From the NCBI RefSeq assembly GCF_000422785.1, contig NZ_KE383918.1:341748-405747 (forward strand): a stretch of 64,000 nucleotides of DNA, read 5' to 3'. A model generated the notes under the pieces. The model did not search any database. It saw only the letters and a list, made by a program, of their open reading frames with translations, and had not been told where the DNA came from. Of the stretch, positions 53,799 through 62,552 are shown in pieces; position 1 is the first letter of the stretch; each line of letters opens with the position of its first letter. The translations under genes were made by a program, and so were the position numbers. Origin of the DNA: Pseudovibrio exalbescens DSM 16456 (GTDB lineage Bacteria; Pseudomonadota; Alphaproteobacteria; Rhizobiales; Stappiaceae).

Positions 53799-54191
53799 AT
53801 GAATGAAGAGAGCGACGTAGAGCTGCAGCTATCTGAGCTTTTTGATAGGTACGCTGACGGCTACGACGACTATGACGTGGCGGCCATTGCTGATTGCTTC
53901 GCCTTTCCCTGTGTGGTCTGGCAGATGGATCAGGGGCATGTTTTCGCGGATCAGGAAGAACTGGTCGAAAACCTTGAAGCCTTGCTCGACGTGCATCGAG
54001 AAAACAACGTCACTCAATCCACTTACGAGGTGATTTCCACGCACGTATCTGGATGTACTGCCCACATTACATTGGACTGGCAGCAGGAAGATGATGCTGG
54101 TGATGTCGTGTTTGACTTCACTTGCCACTACACCATCGTTCAGATTGACGAGAATTGGCGCATCACGATGATCGTGAACGAGCCAGCCTGA
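53799..54191 (+). CDS. NTF2-like (SnoaL-fold) protein
   Basis: A 130-aa acidic protein with the NTF2/SnoaL alpha+beta cone fold: a first helix pair with RYADGYDDYDVAAIADCFAFP, then strands ending in HYTIVQIDENWRITMIV. Such domains bind small ligands or act as minor enzymes; nothing indicates which. It sits between the exonuclease and the ligase-like gene, an unusual place, since those two normally touch. Confidence 0.75.
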   Translation: MNEESDVELQLSELFDRYADGYDDYDVAAIADCFAFPCVVWQMDQGHVFADQEELVENLEALLDVHRENNVTQSTYEVISTHVSGCTAHITLDWQQEDDAGDVVFDFTCHYTIVQIDENWRITMIVNEPA

Positions 54192-54226
54192 ACTGATTTT
54201 GGATCAGGAGAGCTGAAAGGTAGGCT

Positions 54227-55738
54227 GTGAAGGCGTTTTCCCAGTTGTGCGAAGCGATTGCCTGCGATGCCTCGGAGAACCGCCAGAGCGCCTACCTCAA
54301 AGTGTTTCTGGAACAGAGCAATGCGCGAAATGCTGCCTATGCGCTTGCGTTGGTAACCGGATCTTTCAAGGTTCGGCCTGCGCTCACACCTGCTTTGATC
54401 AATCAACTGGCAGACTGCACGTTAGATACCGCACTGTTCGATCTCAGCGTTGAGTTTACCGGCGACAAGACTGAGGCGGTTGCGTTGATGTGGCCGCATG
54501 CCAAGAGCGAGGCTTGCGCGCCTGATCTTGCGGATCTGGTTGAGGATTGGCAATCCACGGCAAAAGCTGATCGTCTATCCTATCTGCAGAAAGCGATGGA
54601 TACCATGCCGGCAACGCTCCGCCCGCTGGCATTGAAGGTGCTTCGAAGTGCCCGTTTGCAGTTGCTGTCCGCCCCATTGGTCTGGAAGACGTTGGCGGAA
54701 GTTTTTAATCAACCGCAAGAGCTGATCGCCCAAGTCTGGCAGGAGAGTGGCATGCCTCCTGAGGATCTGATGAACTGGCTGATGGAGGGAGGTTCTTGTC
54801 CGCTCAAAGGCCATGTTTTTGCTGTCGGGCCCGACGCACCATGGCAAGTTTTGACACCAGACGAAATTCTCACTCATAAAGAAAAGAGGATATGGTATCG
54901 GCCTGTTCCCGTCGGATTTTATTGCCGTTTGCTCAAAGGCGCGTTTAGAAATGAGCGGCACTGCACTGATGAATTTCAAGATCTGGACGGTACGCGGCTT
55001 CTGGTAATGGAGCGGCCGGAGTTTACAGCGCACTTGAGCGAAGGCGCGTATCATGGTGTGTTGACAGCAAGACAAGGTTCCGTCACCTGCTCAGGAGCTC
55101 ACATCCGTCAATTGCTTGACCGCAAGAAGCCGCCTGACGTCTCGTGGGGCTTTGTCCCGCTGTGGTCAACCCGTGCGCCTGAGGAGGAGGCGTTAAAGGC
55201 CCTCGGATATTCTCGGGAGGTTTTGCATAGGAGCATTTTGCCCTCCAACTGGCATAATTCCGGCCTGCAAGCAGTAGCGCTGCACGCGCCGTGTCATCCG
55301 GATCAACAAGAGTATGAGCAGGCAATATGGGTAAGCCGGCCGCCCTATGAAGTTATGGCCCAGGTCATGCACGCACGGTTTAGTGCAGGGTTAAAGACGC
55401 CCGGCCCGGTGGAGTTATCCTTCGGCATGCCTGCCACGCAACAGATGGACAGTCCTCTGGTGCCTATTGGCAAAGCTCGGCTGGATGGTGACAGGAGCGC
55501 GTTTGAAGCCGTGTCGCTGGCCTTTTCTACGCATACGCTGGCTCGCTTCGGTCCGCTTCGAGAATTGCGCCAGCTTCCGGAAACACGTCTTGTCTTTCGT
55601 TTGGCATTTGCGGAGGTTCTTTCGGCTCCAAGACGCAAGTCAGGAATTCAATTGACCGAGTTGCGTATCCTGAAGTTCGAACCGGATGGGATGCCAACGT
55701 CTCTGGACGACTTGAGGCAAGACGTGCGTGCGCCCTAA
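54227..55738 (+). CDS. Degenerate LDDR-type ATP-dependent DNA ligase homologue (pseudo-ligase)
   Basis: A 503-aa protein. The N-terminal DNA-binding domain resembles LDDR ligases (AYALALVTGSFKV, EFTGDKTEAVALMWP, PLALKVLRSARLQLLSAPL). The C-terminal OB region also fits (SPLVPIGKAR at 409, ARFGPLREL, LVFRLAFAEVL, PRRKSGIQL). Between them the catalytic domain is out of consensus. Where ligases have EWKWDGIR with the AMP-accepting Lys, this protein reads IWYRPVPVGF (222-231, 54890-54919). The DGE block is HGV, and the EG-x-x-x-K and KWK blocks are absent. RQLLDRKKPP keeps the shape of the LQQRLNRK helix. It cannot be a standard ligase; a DNA-binding scaffold is likely. GTG start after AAAGG. Confidence 0.78.
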   Translation: MKAFSQLCEAIACDASENRQSAYLKVFLEQSNARNAAYALALVTGSFKVRPALTPALINQLADCTLDTALFDLSVEFTGDKTEAVALMWPHAKSEACAPDLADLVEDWQSTAKADRLSYLQKAMDTMPATLRPLALKVLRSARLQLLSAPLVWKTLAEVFNQPQELIAQVWQESGMPPEDLMNWLMEGGSCPLKGHVFAVGPDAPWQVLTPDEILTHKEKRIWYRPVPVGFYCRLLKGAFRNERHCTDEFQDLDGTRLLVMERPEFTAHLSEGAYHGVLTARQGSVTCSGAHIRQLLDRKKPPDVSWGFVPLWSTRAPEEEALKALGYSREVLHRSILPSNWHNSGLQAVALHAPCHPDQQEYEQAIWVSRPPYEVMAQVMHARFSAGLKTPGPVELSFGMPATQQMDSPLVPIGKARLDGDRSAFEAVSLAFSTHTLARFGPLRELRQLPETRLVFRLAFAEVLSAPRRKSGIQLTELRILKFEPDGMPTSLDDLRQDVRAP

Positions 55739-55803
55739 GGCCCATCGCACAAGCGAGAGTTTCTCAGTAGTCTGCATCTGCCAATAAGAGTTAGGGAGTG
55801 ACG

Positions 55804-56424
55804 ATGAGTATCCAGATTGACTATTTCTACACGCATTTATCTCCATGGGCCTATCTGGGACATCAGGCGCTTCTTGACATCGCAGCATCCTATGGCGCGG
55901 CAATTCATTTTCGGCCGGTCAATTTGGGTGAGGTATTTGCCCAGACCGGCGGTTTGCCTTTGGGACAGCGGCATCCGGCCCGCCAAGCTTACCGGTTCAT
56001 CGAAATGCAGCGCTGGAAGGAAAAACGAGCCCTTCCATTAACTTTCAAACCCGCGCATTTCCCAACAGACCCGAAACTCTCTGATCTGGCCGCGGTCGTT
56101 CTTCAGGAAACGGGTGGCCCCGTGGCAAGCTTTTCTTTGAAGGCCTTTCAGGCCATCTGGGCAGAGGACCGCGATATCGGTGATCCTGATACAGTTGCGC
56201 AACTGTTGGATGCGGTTGGGGTCAATGCCACGCAGGTTCTGGAAAAGACACAGGATCCCGCCATTTTGCAGAGTTTCGAAGAAAACAAAAAACGCGCATT
56301 ATCATGGGGTGTAATCGGTTCGCCAGCTTACGTTCTGAACGCAGAGCCGTTCTGGGGACAAGACCGGTTGGATCTGCTGGAAGATGCCCTGCGAAGTGGG
56401 CGCGTGCCGTACAGGCCATTGTAA
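55804..56424 (+). CDS. 2-hydroxychromene-2-carboxylate isomerase / DsbA-like
   Basis: A 206-aa thioredoxin-fold, kappa-GST-like protein. FYTHLSPWAYLG carries the Ser near the glutathione site, and GVIGSPAYVLNAEPFWGQDRLDLL is the cis-Pro and C-terminal signature. Members isomerise 2-hydroxychromene-2-carboxylate in naphthalene breakdown with glutathione; here no aromatic cluster is adjacent, so a general glutathione role is as likely. ATG 55804 follows AGGGAG. Confidence 0.85.
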   Translation: MSIQIDYFYTHLSPWAYLGHQALLDIAASYGAAIHFRPVNLGEVFAQTGGLPLGQRHPARQAYRFIEMQRWKEKRALPLTFKPAHFPTDPKLSDLAAVVLQETGGPVASFSLKAFQAIWAEDRDIGDPDTVAQLLDAVGVNATQVLEKTQDPAILQSFEENKKRALSWGVIGSPAYVLNAEPFWGQDRLDLLEDALRSGRVPYRPL

Positions 56425-56517
56425 ACAGGGTCAAAAGGCGCGAATGTATTTCGAGTCTGCTTGAGTATCTGTGAGTCCCATCAGGTTAGAAAGACAAACC
56501 ACACCAAAGAGAGATAC

Positions 56518-57069
56518 ATGGCACGGCCTTCGAAAATCCCCTTTATGCTTGTTGTTGTCACCGCTTTTTTTGCCGTACTTGGAGTAGCACAGGCACAGGA
56601 CTTGGCACCCCGTGCGCAGGAAGCGCGGTTTATCCTGACCGAGACCCCCCAGGGCATAATGCGCCTCGATCAAGCAGATGGAACGGTGTCATACTGCGAA
56701 GAGCGGAACGGCAAACTGATTTGCACTCCCTCAGCCGACGCGATTTTGGCCTATGAAGCCGAAATTGCTGCTCTGGAACGGGAAAATAAACAACTTCGCG
56801 AAGATTTGGCGCAGATTGGCGAGCAATTGCGCAATCTGGCGGAAATGGTTGAGGCTAAAAGAGCTGGCCCGGTTGTAGAGCAACCGCAGCGGACGGAGAA
56901 GGACGGTTGGCTCGGTCCTGATGAGGAAGAAAAGCTTGATCAGGCGTTTGACTTCACCGAAAAAGCGATGCGTCGTTTCTTCAATATGATTGAAGGTCTG
57001 CGGCAGGACTTTGACAATCCGGGTGCAGTACCCCAAACCACTCCAGAAGAGGGCTCAGGGACACCCTGA
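56518..57069 (+). CDS. Exported coiled-coil protein, unknown function
   Basis: A 183-aa protein. Signal peptide 1-26 (basic MARPSK then hydrophobic, ending VAQAQ), a small region with two Cys (YCEERNGKLIC), a coiled coil (about 75-105, EAEIAALERENKQLREDL), and an acidic tail (DFTEKAMRRFFNMIEGL). No family recognised. ATG 56518 has AAAGAGAGA upstream. Confidence 0.7.
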   Translation: MARPSKIPFMLVVVTAFFAVLGVAQAQDLAPRAQEARFILTETPQGIMRLDQADGTVSYCEERNGKLICTPSADAILAYEAEIAALERENKQLREDLAQIGEQLRNLAEMVEAKRAGPVVEQPQRTEKDGWLGPDEEEKLDQAFDFTEKAMRRFFNMIEGLRQDFDNPGAVPQTTPEEGSGTP

Positions 57070-57089
57070 CGCCTTCTTCCTGCAAAAAA

Positions 57090-57107
57090 GCCGCAGTTTC
57101 CTGCGGC
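57090..57107 (-). terminator. Terminator of the thioesterase gene
   Basis: GCCGCAG (57090-57096) pairs with CTGCGGC (57101-57107), loop TTTC. On the minus strand it is followed by six T. It also closes the plus-strand gene ending at 57069. Confidence 0.85.
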
Positions 57108-57144
57108 CTGTTTGAGTAACGAGTTCAAGTGTTTTTTGGTCCAG

Positions 57145-58014
57145 TCAGGACGCTTGCATGGCCATGATGGCCTCCCGTACATCATCCGCAATCGGAACAA
57201 TGCTGCGTTTTTCCAGATCCATGGTCAAAGCCACCATGTCGCAAACAGCAGCAAGGCGGTTGGTCTTTGATTCAAAAATATAGTGGCGCAAGGTAAACAC
57301 GTTCTTCTGAACGCCCGTGAAGCTCGTCAACACCACCACCGTATCGCCGCTTTTCAGAGGGCTGATCCATGTCAGCTTTTGCTCCATCGCAACGCGGCCA
57401 TAGTAGTTTTCATCCAGCCACGCTGTCTTCATCGGAGTGCGTTCCCACGCATGGTTGATCGAGTCACTGATCAAGCCGATGGCAAAGCCGTCATCTGCAC
57501 GTCCTTCGTGTGTTAGATGGCGTGGCAGAACCGTTGCGCGTCCGGTGACAGAGGAGCCGTTGTTCAGCAGGTCATTGACAAGCGGCTTGCCCACGAACGG
57601 GGAGGGAGCAATGCCCTTCGGGCTTGCATCCGCGCTCATGGTGTCTTCCACGTCCTTGAACCGGGTGCGGAGCTGTTTGGCCGCGTTCTGGTTGGGCGTG
57701 TAGCCATCAATGGCGGTAGCTGCAATCTGGTTCGTCGAGCATTCAATCATTTCGTGAACGACGCTCAACATATGGGGGCCATCGAACGCAATATAGGACC
57801 GAATCTTCAGTGGCACGGCCGAGCGCAATTCCGCGTGGTAGCGAACATGGCGCACACGTCGTGGACCTGCTAGTGCATCACTGAAACCAGTTAGCAAACG
57901 AAATTGACGGTCTGCTTCTTCAAATTTCGCGAAGTAAAACTGGACGTTCAGATGATCGTTCTCGTCACACTCCCAAGTGTTTACAAAAGACAATAGTGTT
58001 TCGAGGGCAGGCAT
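57145..58014 (-). CDS. Double-hotdog acyl-CoA thioesterase
   Basis: A 289-aa protein with two hotdog domains. The first has TWECDENDHLNVQFYFAKFEEAD with the catalytic-type Asp/Asn. The second begins near 170 and contains WERTPMKTAWLDENYYGRV. Resembles the thioesterases that sit beside carnitine or acyl-CoA metabolism genes. Cleaves acyl-CoA; chain length unknown. Divergent from nothing nearby; single transcript with its own terminator. Confidence 0.82.
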   Translation of the reverse strand: MPALETLLSFVNTWECDENDHLNVQFYFAKFEEADRQFRLLTGFSDALAGPRRVRHVRYHAELRSAVPLKIRSYIAFDGPHMLSVVHEMIECSTNQIAATAIDGYTPNQNAAKQLRTRFKDVEDTMSADASPKGIAPSPFVGKPLVNDLLNNGSSVTGRATVLPRHLTHEGRADDGFAIGLISDSINHAWERTPMKTAWLDENYYGRVAMEQKLTWISPLKSGDTVVVLTSFTGVQKNVFTLRHYIFESKTNRLAAVCDMVALTMDLEKRSIVPIADDVREAIMAMQAS

Positions 58015-58082
58015 TGCTTATCCTTTTGAATAGACTTGGCCGCGAAGCTGGCAATTGCAGAATTATCTTTTTTGCGTATCCG

Positions 58083-59051
58083 TCAGAATTGCGACGCCAT
58101 ACGTTTCTTTATAAATGTATCTATACTGCTCAAACTCACCTTGGCAAGTCCAAGTTCAAAACCCTGGAACACATGGCAGCCATTTGGATAGATTTCCACT
58201 TCTACGTCGCTATTGGTGGCCTGTAATCGTGAAGTGAGGAAAAGACTATCGTCAAGTAAAGGGTCTTGTGTACCGGCCGTTACAATCGAGGGTGGCAAGT
58301 CGTGGAGTTCTGCAAATAGAGGTGAGGCCTCTGGATGCTGGCGATCTTCTCCGTTAAGCAAGTAGTGTTTGGCAAACAAGTTGAGATCACGGGTGGTGAT
58401 CAACAGTGGCTTGTTACCCCAATTCCGTGCCGACGGCGTCAGGCCCAAATCGAAAAAGCCGGAGAGAAAGGCAGCACAGCTGAACGGGGCTGTCTTGTAA
58501 GTGTCGCGCAGTCGAACAAGTGTTGAAAGCGCAAGGTTCGCGCCTGAGCTTTCGCCGGCGATGGCTATCTTGCGCCAGCCATGCTTTGTCGCACCTTCCC
58601 CGGTGATCCACAGCGCGGCAGCAACACAGTCGTCCAGTCCGGCTGGGAATGGATGCTCAGGTGCAAGGCGGTAGTCGACTGAAATGATATCCAGATTGGT
58701 GGCACGACTGCGCGCTTCCAAATAAGCGTCCTGAAACGAGGCGGATCCAAACACGAAGCCGCCACCATGAATGTGCATCATAACGCCATCAGGGGCGCCA
58801 GACGGCGCTTTCAACAGCCGCAACGGGATCGGCTGCCGTTGACCCGGAATGGAGAGTGTTTCAGCGTTCGGACTGAGTTCGGGCGCCGGAAAGGTACTCG
58901 ACCCCTGCATGCGTCGTTCTCGGGTTACCGAAGGGGGAAACTGCCACTGGTCTGGTAGAGCCTGGATGGTTGCAATCAAGTTTTGGTTGAACTGTTTGGC
59001 TTCATCAAGCATCGCGGATTCTACAGACACTACAGGAAATGAGAACGACAT
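58083..59051 (-). CDS. Alpha/beta hydrolase of the hormone-sensitive-lipase family
   Basis: A 322-aa esterase. The HGGG oxyanion motif (95-98), the nucleophile GESSG with Ser168, DPLLDD for the acid and GCHVFQ for the His place it in the HSL/arylacetamide-deacetylase group. Cytoplasmic ester hydrolysis; substrate unknown. ATG 59051 is chosen because AAAGAGG precedes it; nine residues upstream are not typical. Confidence 0.86.
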   Translation of the reverse strand: MSFSFPVVSVESAMLDEAKQFNQNLIATIQALPDQWQFPPSVTRERRMQGSSTFPAPELSPNAETLSIPGQRQPIPLRLLKAPSGAPDGVMMHIHGGGFVFGSASFQDAYLEARSRATNLDIISVDYRLAPEHPFPAGLDDCVAAALWITGEGATKHGWRKIAIAGESSGANLALSTLVRLRDTYKTAPFSCAAFLSGFFDLGLTPSARNWGNKPLLITTRDLNLFAKHYLLNGEDRQHPEASPLFAELHDLPPSIVTAGTQDPLLDDSLFLTSRLQATNSDVEVEIYPNGCHVFQGFELGLAKVSLSSIDTFIKKRMASQF

Positions 59052-59158
59052 GAATGACCTCTTTTTGTTGCACCGCAAACTGGATAGGTTACGCTTGCAG
59101 GCTTCGTATACCGCGATTCAGAAAAATGAGCGTAAGTCAAAAGCGTTAGGAAACCCAT

Positions 59159-59662
59159 ATGCGTAGATGGAAAGGGAGTGCCTCTCCTGCAGAAGTCTGG
59201 ATGGTTGACGCCGCAAATGCGCCCGTTCAGCAATGCATGGGGCGGCTGTTGGTGCAAACGGATGGTATCGGGTTTTATGATGTGAGCCCATCTGTGACCA
59301 AATGGCTGGAAGAGGCTCAAGTGCGTGATGGGCTATTGACATTGTTTCTCCGTCACACGTCGGCAGGTTTGACCCTGCAAGAAAATGCAGACCCTGACGT
59401 TCTTCATGACTTGAAAACAGCTTTAGACCGGCTGGCGCCGGAGGGCGGGCCATGGCGGCATACCATCGAAGGTCCTGACGACATGCCTGCCCATATCAAG
59501 AGCTTGATGTGTGGCGTCCAGTTGCAAATTCCGGTCATCGGCGGCCAACTGGATTTGGGCACTTGGCAGGGCATTTATGTTGCAGAGTTTCGAAAGCCGG
59601 CCCACCGTCGATCGGTCACGTTGGTGTTTCAAGGAACAACAATCACGCAAGCGCCGCTTTAA
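59159..59662 (+). CDS. YjbQ family (UPF0047) protein
   Basis: A 167-aa protein of the YjbQ family, reported to have weak thiamine-phosphate synthase activity but with no settled role. Signatures are HTSAGLTLQENAD, EGPDDMPAHIK and LGTWQGIYVAEF. A metal-binding His and the conserved Glu/Asp are present. The first 26 residues may be extra, but TAGGA before ATG 59159 supports the start. Confidence 0.88.
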   Translation: MRRWKGSASPAEVWMVDAANAPVQQCMGRLLVQTDGIGFYDVSPSVTKWLEEAQVRDGLLTLFLRHTSAGLTLQENADPDVLHDLKTALDRLAPEGGPWRHTIEGPDDMPAHIKSLMCGVQLQIPVIGGQLDLGTWQGIYVAEFRKPAHRRSVTLVFQGTTITQAPL

Positions 59663-59723
59663 GGTATGACGAGCCAAGCGCAAGTTCAGGCTCCTTGCAG
59701 AGCGTCGTGATCGAAAACTACAC

Positions 59724-60674
59724 CTAGGCTTGAGCGCGGACTTCCTTGTATTTCTCGGTGGCGTCGATCAATGCGCTCGCCAGCCCCGGTTCGCTCATTG
59801 TGTGCCCTGCATCATCAACGATTTTGAACGAGGCCTCTGGCCATGCCTTGTGAAGGTCCCAAGCCGATTTGACTGGGGTAACAACATCGTATCGGCCTTG
59901 GATAATACTGGCCGGAATATGTCGAATGCGCACCATATCGCGCAGCAACTGGTCATCAGCCTCGAAAAAGCCCTTGTGATAAAAGTAGTGGCACTCGATC
60001 CGTGCGAAGGCGAGGGCGACGTGTTCCTCACCGAACTGTGCCACCCTGCCGGGATTGGGGAGCAAAGACAACGTGCTGCCTTCCCATTGCGCCCACCGGC
60101 GGGCGGCTTCCTGTTGAACGCTTCGGTCGTCCCCTGTCAAACGCTTGTAATAGGCAGCTACCAAATCGTGCTGTTCTTCGGCGGGGATGAAATCGCGATA
60201 CCGCTCAAAATAGTCAGGGAACAGAGCGTCCGCGCCCTTTTGATAAAACCAGTGAACTTCTTCGTGGCGCAACATGAAGATGCCGCGCAAAATAAGCTCG
60301 CTTACCCTGTGCGGATGGGTTTGAGCATAGGCCAGCGACAGGGTTGATCCCCAGGACCCGCCAAACACCTGCCACCTCGTGATGTCTAGATGCTCCCGCA
60401 ATAACTCGATGTCCGACACAAGGTCCCAAGTGGTGTTTTCGCGCAGTTCCGCATAAGGCGTTGAGCGTCCGCACCCGCGTTGATCGAACAAAATGATGCG
60501 ATAGTGGGCTGGATCATGGAGGCGACGCATGGCAGGGCTTGAGCCACCACCGGGGCCACCATGAAGGATGACAACTGGCTTTCCATCGGGGTTGCCGGAT
60601 TCCTCATAGTAGATGGTGTGCAAATCGCTGACGCGCAAAAAGCCGCTGTTAAATGGCTGAATGGCCGGAAACAT
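59724..60674 (-). CDS. pip: Proline iminopeptidase
   Basis: A 316-aa alpha/beta-hydrolase that removes N-terminal proline from peptides. HGGPGGGSSP is the oxyanion segment, GGSWGSTL the nucleophile (Ser), GRYDVVTP the Asp and DDAGHTM the His. The frame opens at 60731, but ATG 60674 has GAGG upstream and matches the usual MFPAIQPFNSG-type start. Confidence 0.93.
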   Translation of the reverse strand: MFPAIQPFNSGFLRVSDLHTIYYEESGNPDGKPVVILHGGPGGGSSPAMRRLHDPAHYRIILFDQRGCGRSTPYAELRENTTWDLVSDIELLREHLDITRWQVFGGSWGSTLSLAYAQTHPHRVSELILRGIFMLRHEEVHWFYQKGADALFPDYFERYRDFIPAEEQHDLVAAYYKRLTGDDRSVQQEAARRWAQWEGSTLSLLPNPGRVAQFGEEHVALAFARIECHYFYHKGFFEADDQLLRDMVRIRHIPASIIQGRYDVVTPVKSAWDLHKAWPEASFKIVDDAGHTMSEPGLASALIDATEKYKEVRAQA

Positions 60675-60735
60675 GAAGTACCTCGGGCACGAATAACTGG
60701 GAACTTGATGCATTCGCAGTACCATGCCCACTACG

Positions 60736-61098
60736 TCATGTCATTGAGTTCAGAACGAGAGAGATCGACCACAAGGCCAGCCCTCCATACATGGCGGTGC
60801 GCGCGCCCTTGATGTAGGCGGCTTCAAGGGCGCGGGATTCATCTGAGGATTGCTCGTCGGATGGCGCGGGAACTTGTTGAGATGCAGTTACCGGCGCAGT
60901 TGATTGTTGTGTGGATGGCGGTGGTTGTGTGCCCTTGAGAAGGAAAAATCCGGCAAGCAGGAGAGTCATCAATGCGCCATATCGGAACGAAGCCGCGGGA
61001 TCAAAGCTCAATCCTGCCATGATCAACAAGGTGCCAGTGGAATACAGGACGGCGGTGCGAACAACAGTCATGGCCGCTGAATGTGTTGTGTTATTCAT
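60736..61098 (-). CDS. Small membrane protein, unknown
   Basis: A 120-aa protein with membrane helices at about 14-31 and 37-55 and a third hydrophobic stretch near 103-117, separated by a Pro/Gln/Ser-rich linker (58-85). No family recognised. It is 61 bases upstream of pip on the same strand. ATG 61098 follows GGAGCG. Confidence 0.65.
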   Translation of the reverse strand: MNNTTHSAAMTVVRTAVLYSTGTLLIMAGLSFDPAASFRYGALMTLLLAGFFLLKGTQPPPSTQQSTAPVTASQQVPAPSDEQSSDESRALEAAYIKGARTAMYGGLALWSISLVLNSMT

Positions 61099-61144
61099 TA
61101 TACGCTCCTGAGTGACTTAGCGTCAGACGCTAATGATAACCCTA

Positions 61145-61474
61145 TTAGGCACGGGCAGCGCAATTGGTTTTTTGATCTGTTGTAAAAATCGTGCCGCCCT
61201 TCTCAGTAGTCGTCTTCACCTTCACCGAGTCTTTCCTATCTGATTTCCAATAGATCCGAGGAATTTCGGCTCTTGTGGATTGACAGGAAATGACGAGAAA
61301 TAGCGTACAGAAAATAACGCGTTTTATTGGATAGTACCCGATATCAGTTTTGATAGGAGAAAGGGTGGCTGTGTAATCATAAGTAGATCCGATGTATTTT
61401 CGATTTTTATAAATTAATGTATACAATAACAACTTGAGATAGATGAATTTAGTCTTATTGTAGCCATATTGCAT
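61145..61474 (-). CDS. Possible lipoprotein or secreted peptide in an AT-rich island
   Basis: A 109-codon open frame in strikingly AT-rich DNA. The interesting part is the middle: KRVIFCTLFLVISCQST looks like a lipoprotein signal with its lipobox cysteine, followed by a short charged tail. No good start codon sits directly before it. It may be recently acquired or non-coding. Confidence 0.28.
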   Translation of the reverse strand: MQYGYNKTKFIYLKLLLYTLIYKNRKYIGSTYDYTATLSPIKTDIGYYPIKRVIFCTLFLVISCQSTRAEIPRIYWKSDRKDSVKVKTTTEKGGTIFTTDQKTNCAARA

Positions 61475-61558
61475 GTGTGCGTCTGTCTTCAGGATGGCTT
61501 ACCTACTGTTCGTAATGGGTTCTTCAGCGGATTTGAGTAACCGTTTAAGCAGAACAAG

Positions 61559-61765
61559 GTGAAAACGTTTGAGTTATTGCTTGCGACTTTCGTTGGTATT
61601 AGCCTATTACTTATAGGGAAGGGTGGTGCAGTGCGAGAACTGTATCACGAGGAGGAACGTCAGTTGCGCTCGCGCGGCATACCGGTGAGCTCAACGCCAG
61701 TGTTTGCTGGACCCGGGACCTGGGAGACCTGTCGTCCGTACGAGGTCGTGCAAGCTCGAGCATAA
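61559..61765 (+). CDS. Small membrane protein upstream of the response regulator
   Basis: A 68-aa protein with a hydrophobic N-terminus (FELLLATFVGISLLLIG, about 4-20) then a polar tail (RELYHEEERQLRSRG). GTG start with weak ribosome site. Lies 11 bases before the regulator gene, probably in one transcript. Confidence 0.42.
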   Translation: MKTFELLLATFVGISLLLIGKGGAVRELYHEEERQLRSRGIPVSSTPVFAGPGTWETCRPYEVVQARA

Positions 61766-61776
61766 AGGAGCACGGC

Positions 61777-62445
61777 GTGCAAACCGATAAACAACATTTC
61801 ATCATCGCAGACGATCATCCGCTGTTTCGTGGTGCGATGAAGCAGACAATTGAGAAACTGTTCGCTGCGGCGACCATTTCTGAGGTTGGCAGTCTGGAGG
61901 AGGTGACGGAAACCCTGGATCGTGAGGAGGATGTTGATCTGGTGTTTCTTGACCTGACAATGCCCGGCATGCGTGGCTTTTCTGGGTTGATGTACTTGCG
62001 AGCTCAGTACGTGGGTGTGCCGGTTCTGGTGGTTTCGGCAACAGAAGACCCCGCTACCATTCGTAGTTGCATTGAGTTTGGGGCTTCTGGCTTCATTCCC
62101 AAGTCGCTCGGTATCGACGTTATTCAAGAAGCGGTTTCCACGGTCATGGCCGGAGGCATTTGGACACCGCCAGATATCGATCTGTCTGTCGAGGATGAAG
62201 CGTCAAAAATGGCTCGCCGGCTTGCCAGTTTGACACCGCAGCAAGTGCGAGTGCTCATGATGCTGTCGCAAGGGTTGTTGAACAAGCAGATTGCCTATGA
62301 ACTCTCCGTGTCGGAAGCCACGGTCAAGGCCCATGTTTCGGCCATACTGCAAAAGCTGGGAGTAGAAAGCCGGACACAGGCTGTCATCGCGGCCGCCAAG
62401 ATCGAGGCCGGTCAGTGGCAACAAATGGCCAACGCCCTGGTTTGA
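61777..62445 (+). CDS. LuxR/NarL-type response regulator
   Basis: A 222-aa two-component regulator. The receiver domain has Asp12-Asp13 and the phosphoacceptor Asp59 in VFLDLTMPGM, with conserved Ser and Lys in LVVSATE and IPKS. The LuxR HTH (about 155-215) has LTPQQVRVLMMLSQGLLNKQIAYELSVSEATVKAHVSAILQKLG-type spacing. GTG 61777 follows AAAGGAG. Probably phosphorylated by the convergent hybrid kinase. Confidence 0.92.
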   Translation: MQTDKQHFIIADDHPLFRGAMKQTIEKLFAAATISEVGSLEEVTETLDREEDVDLVFLDLTMPGMRGFSGLMYLRAQYVGVPVLVVSATEDPATIRSCIEFGASGFIPKSLGIDVIQEAVSTVMAGGIWTPPDIDLSVEDEASKMARRLASLTPQQVRVLMMLSQGLLNKQIAYELSVSEATVKAHVSAILQKLGVESRTQAVIAAAKIEAGQWQQMANALV

Positions 62446-62473
62446 TTTGAGGCTACACGCTCGAAGTTACAGA

Positions 62474-62506
62474 AAGGCCCTGCTTATTGGCAGGGCCTTG
62501 TTTTTT
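62474..62506. terminator. Bidirectional terminator
   Basis: AAGGCCCTGC (62474-62483) pairs with GCAGGGCCTT (62490-62499), followed by six T on the plus strand. It separates the convergent regulator and kinase genes. Confidence 0.9.
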
Positions 62507-62552
62507 ATTATGCAATAACGCAATGGCGGGGCTCGCGAAGTTTGTCTTTGCC

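Noticed and set aside
54800-55000. Frameshift hiding a normal ligase motif I
   Set aside because: One neighbouring frame hits a stop at once, and the used frame keeps ligase-like residues on both sides of the missing motif, so a shift would break the alignment rather than restore it.
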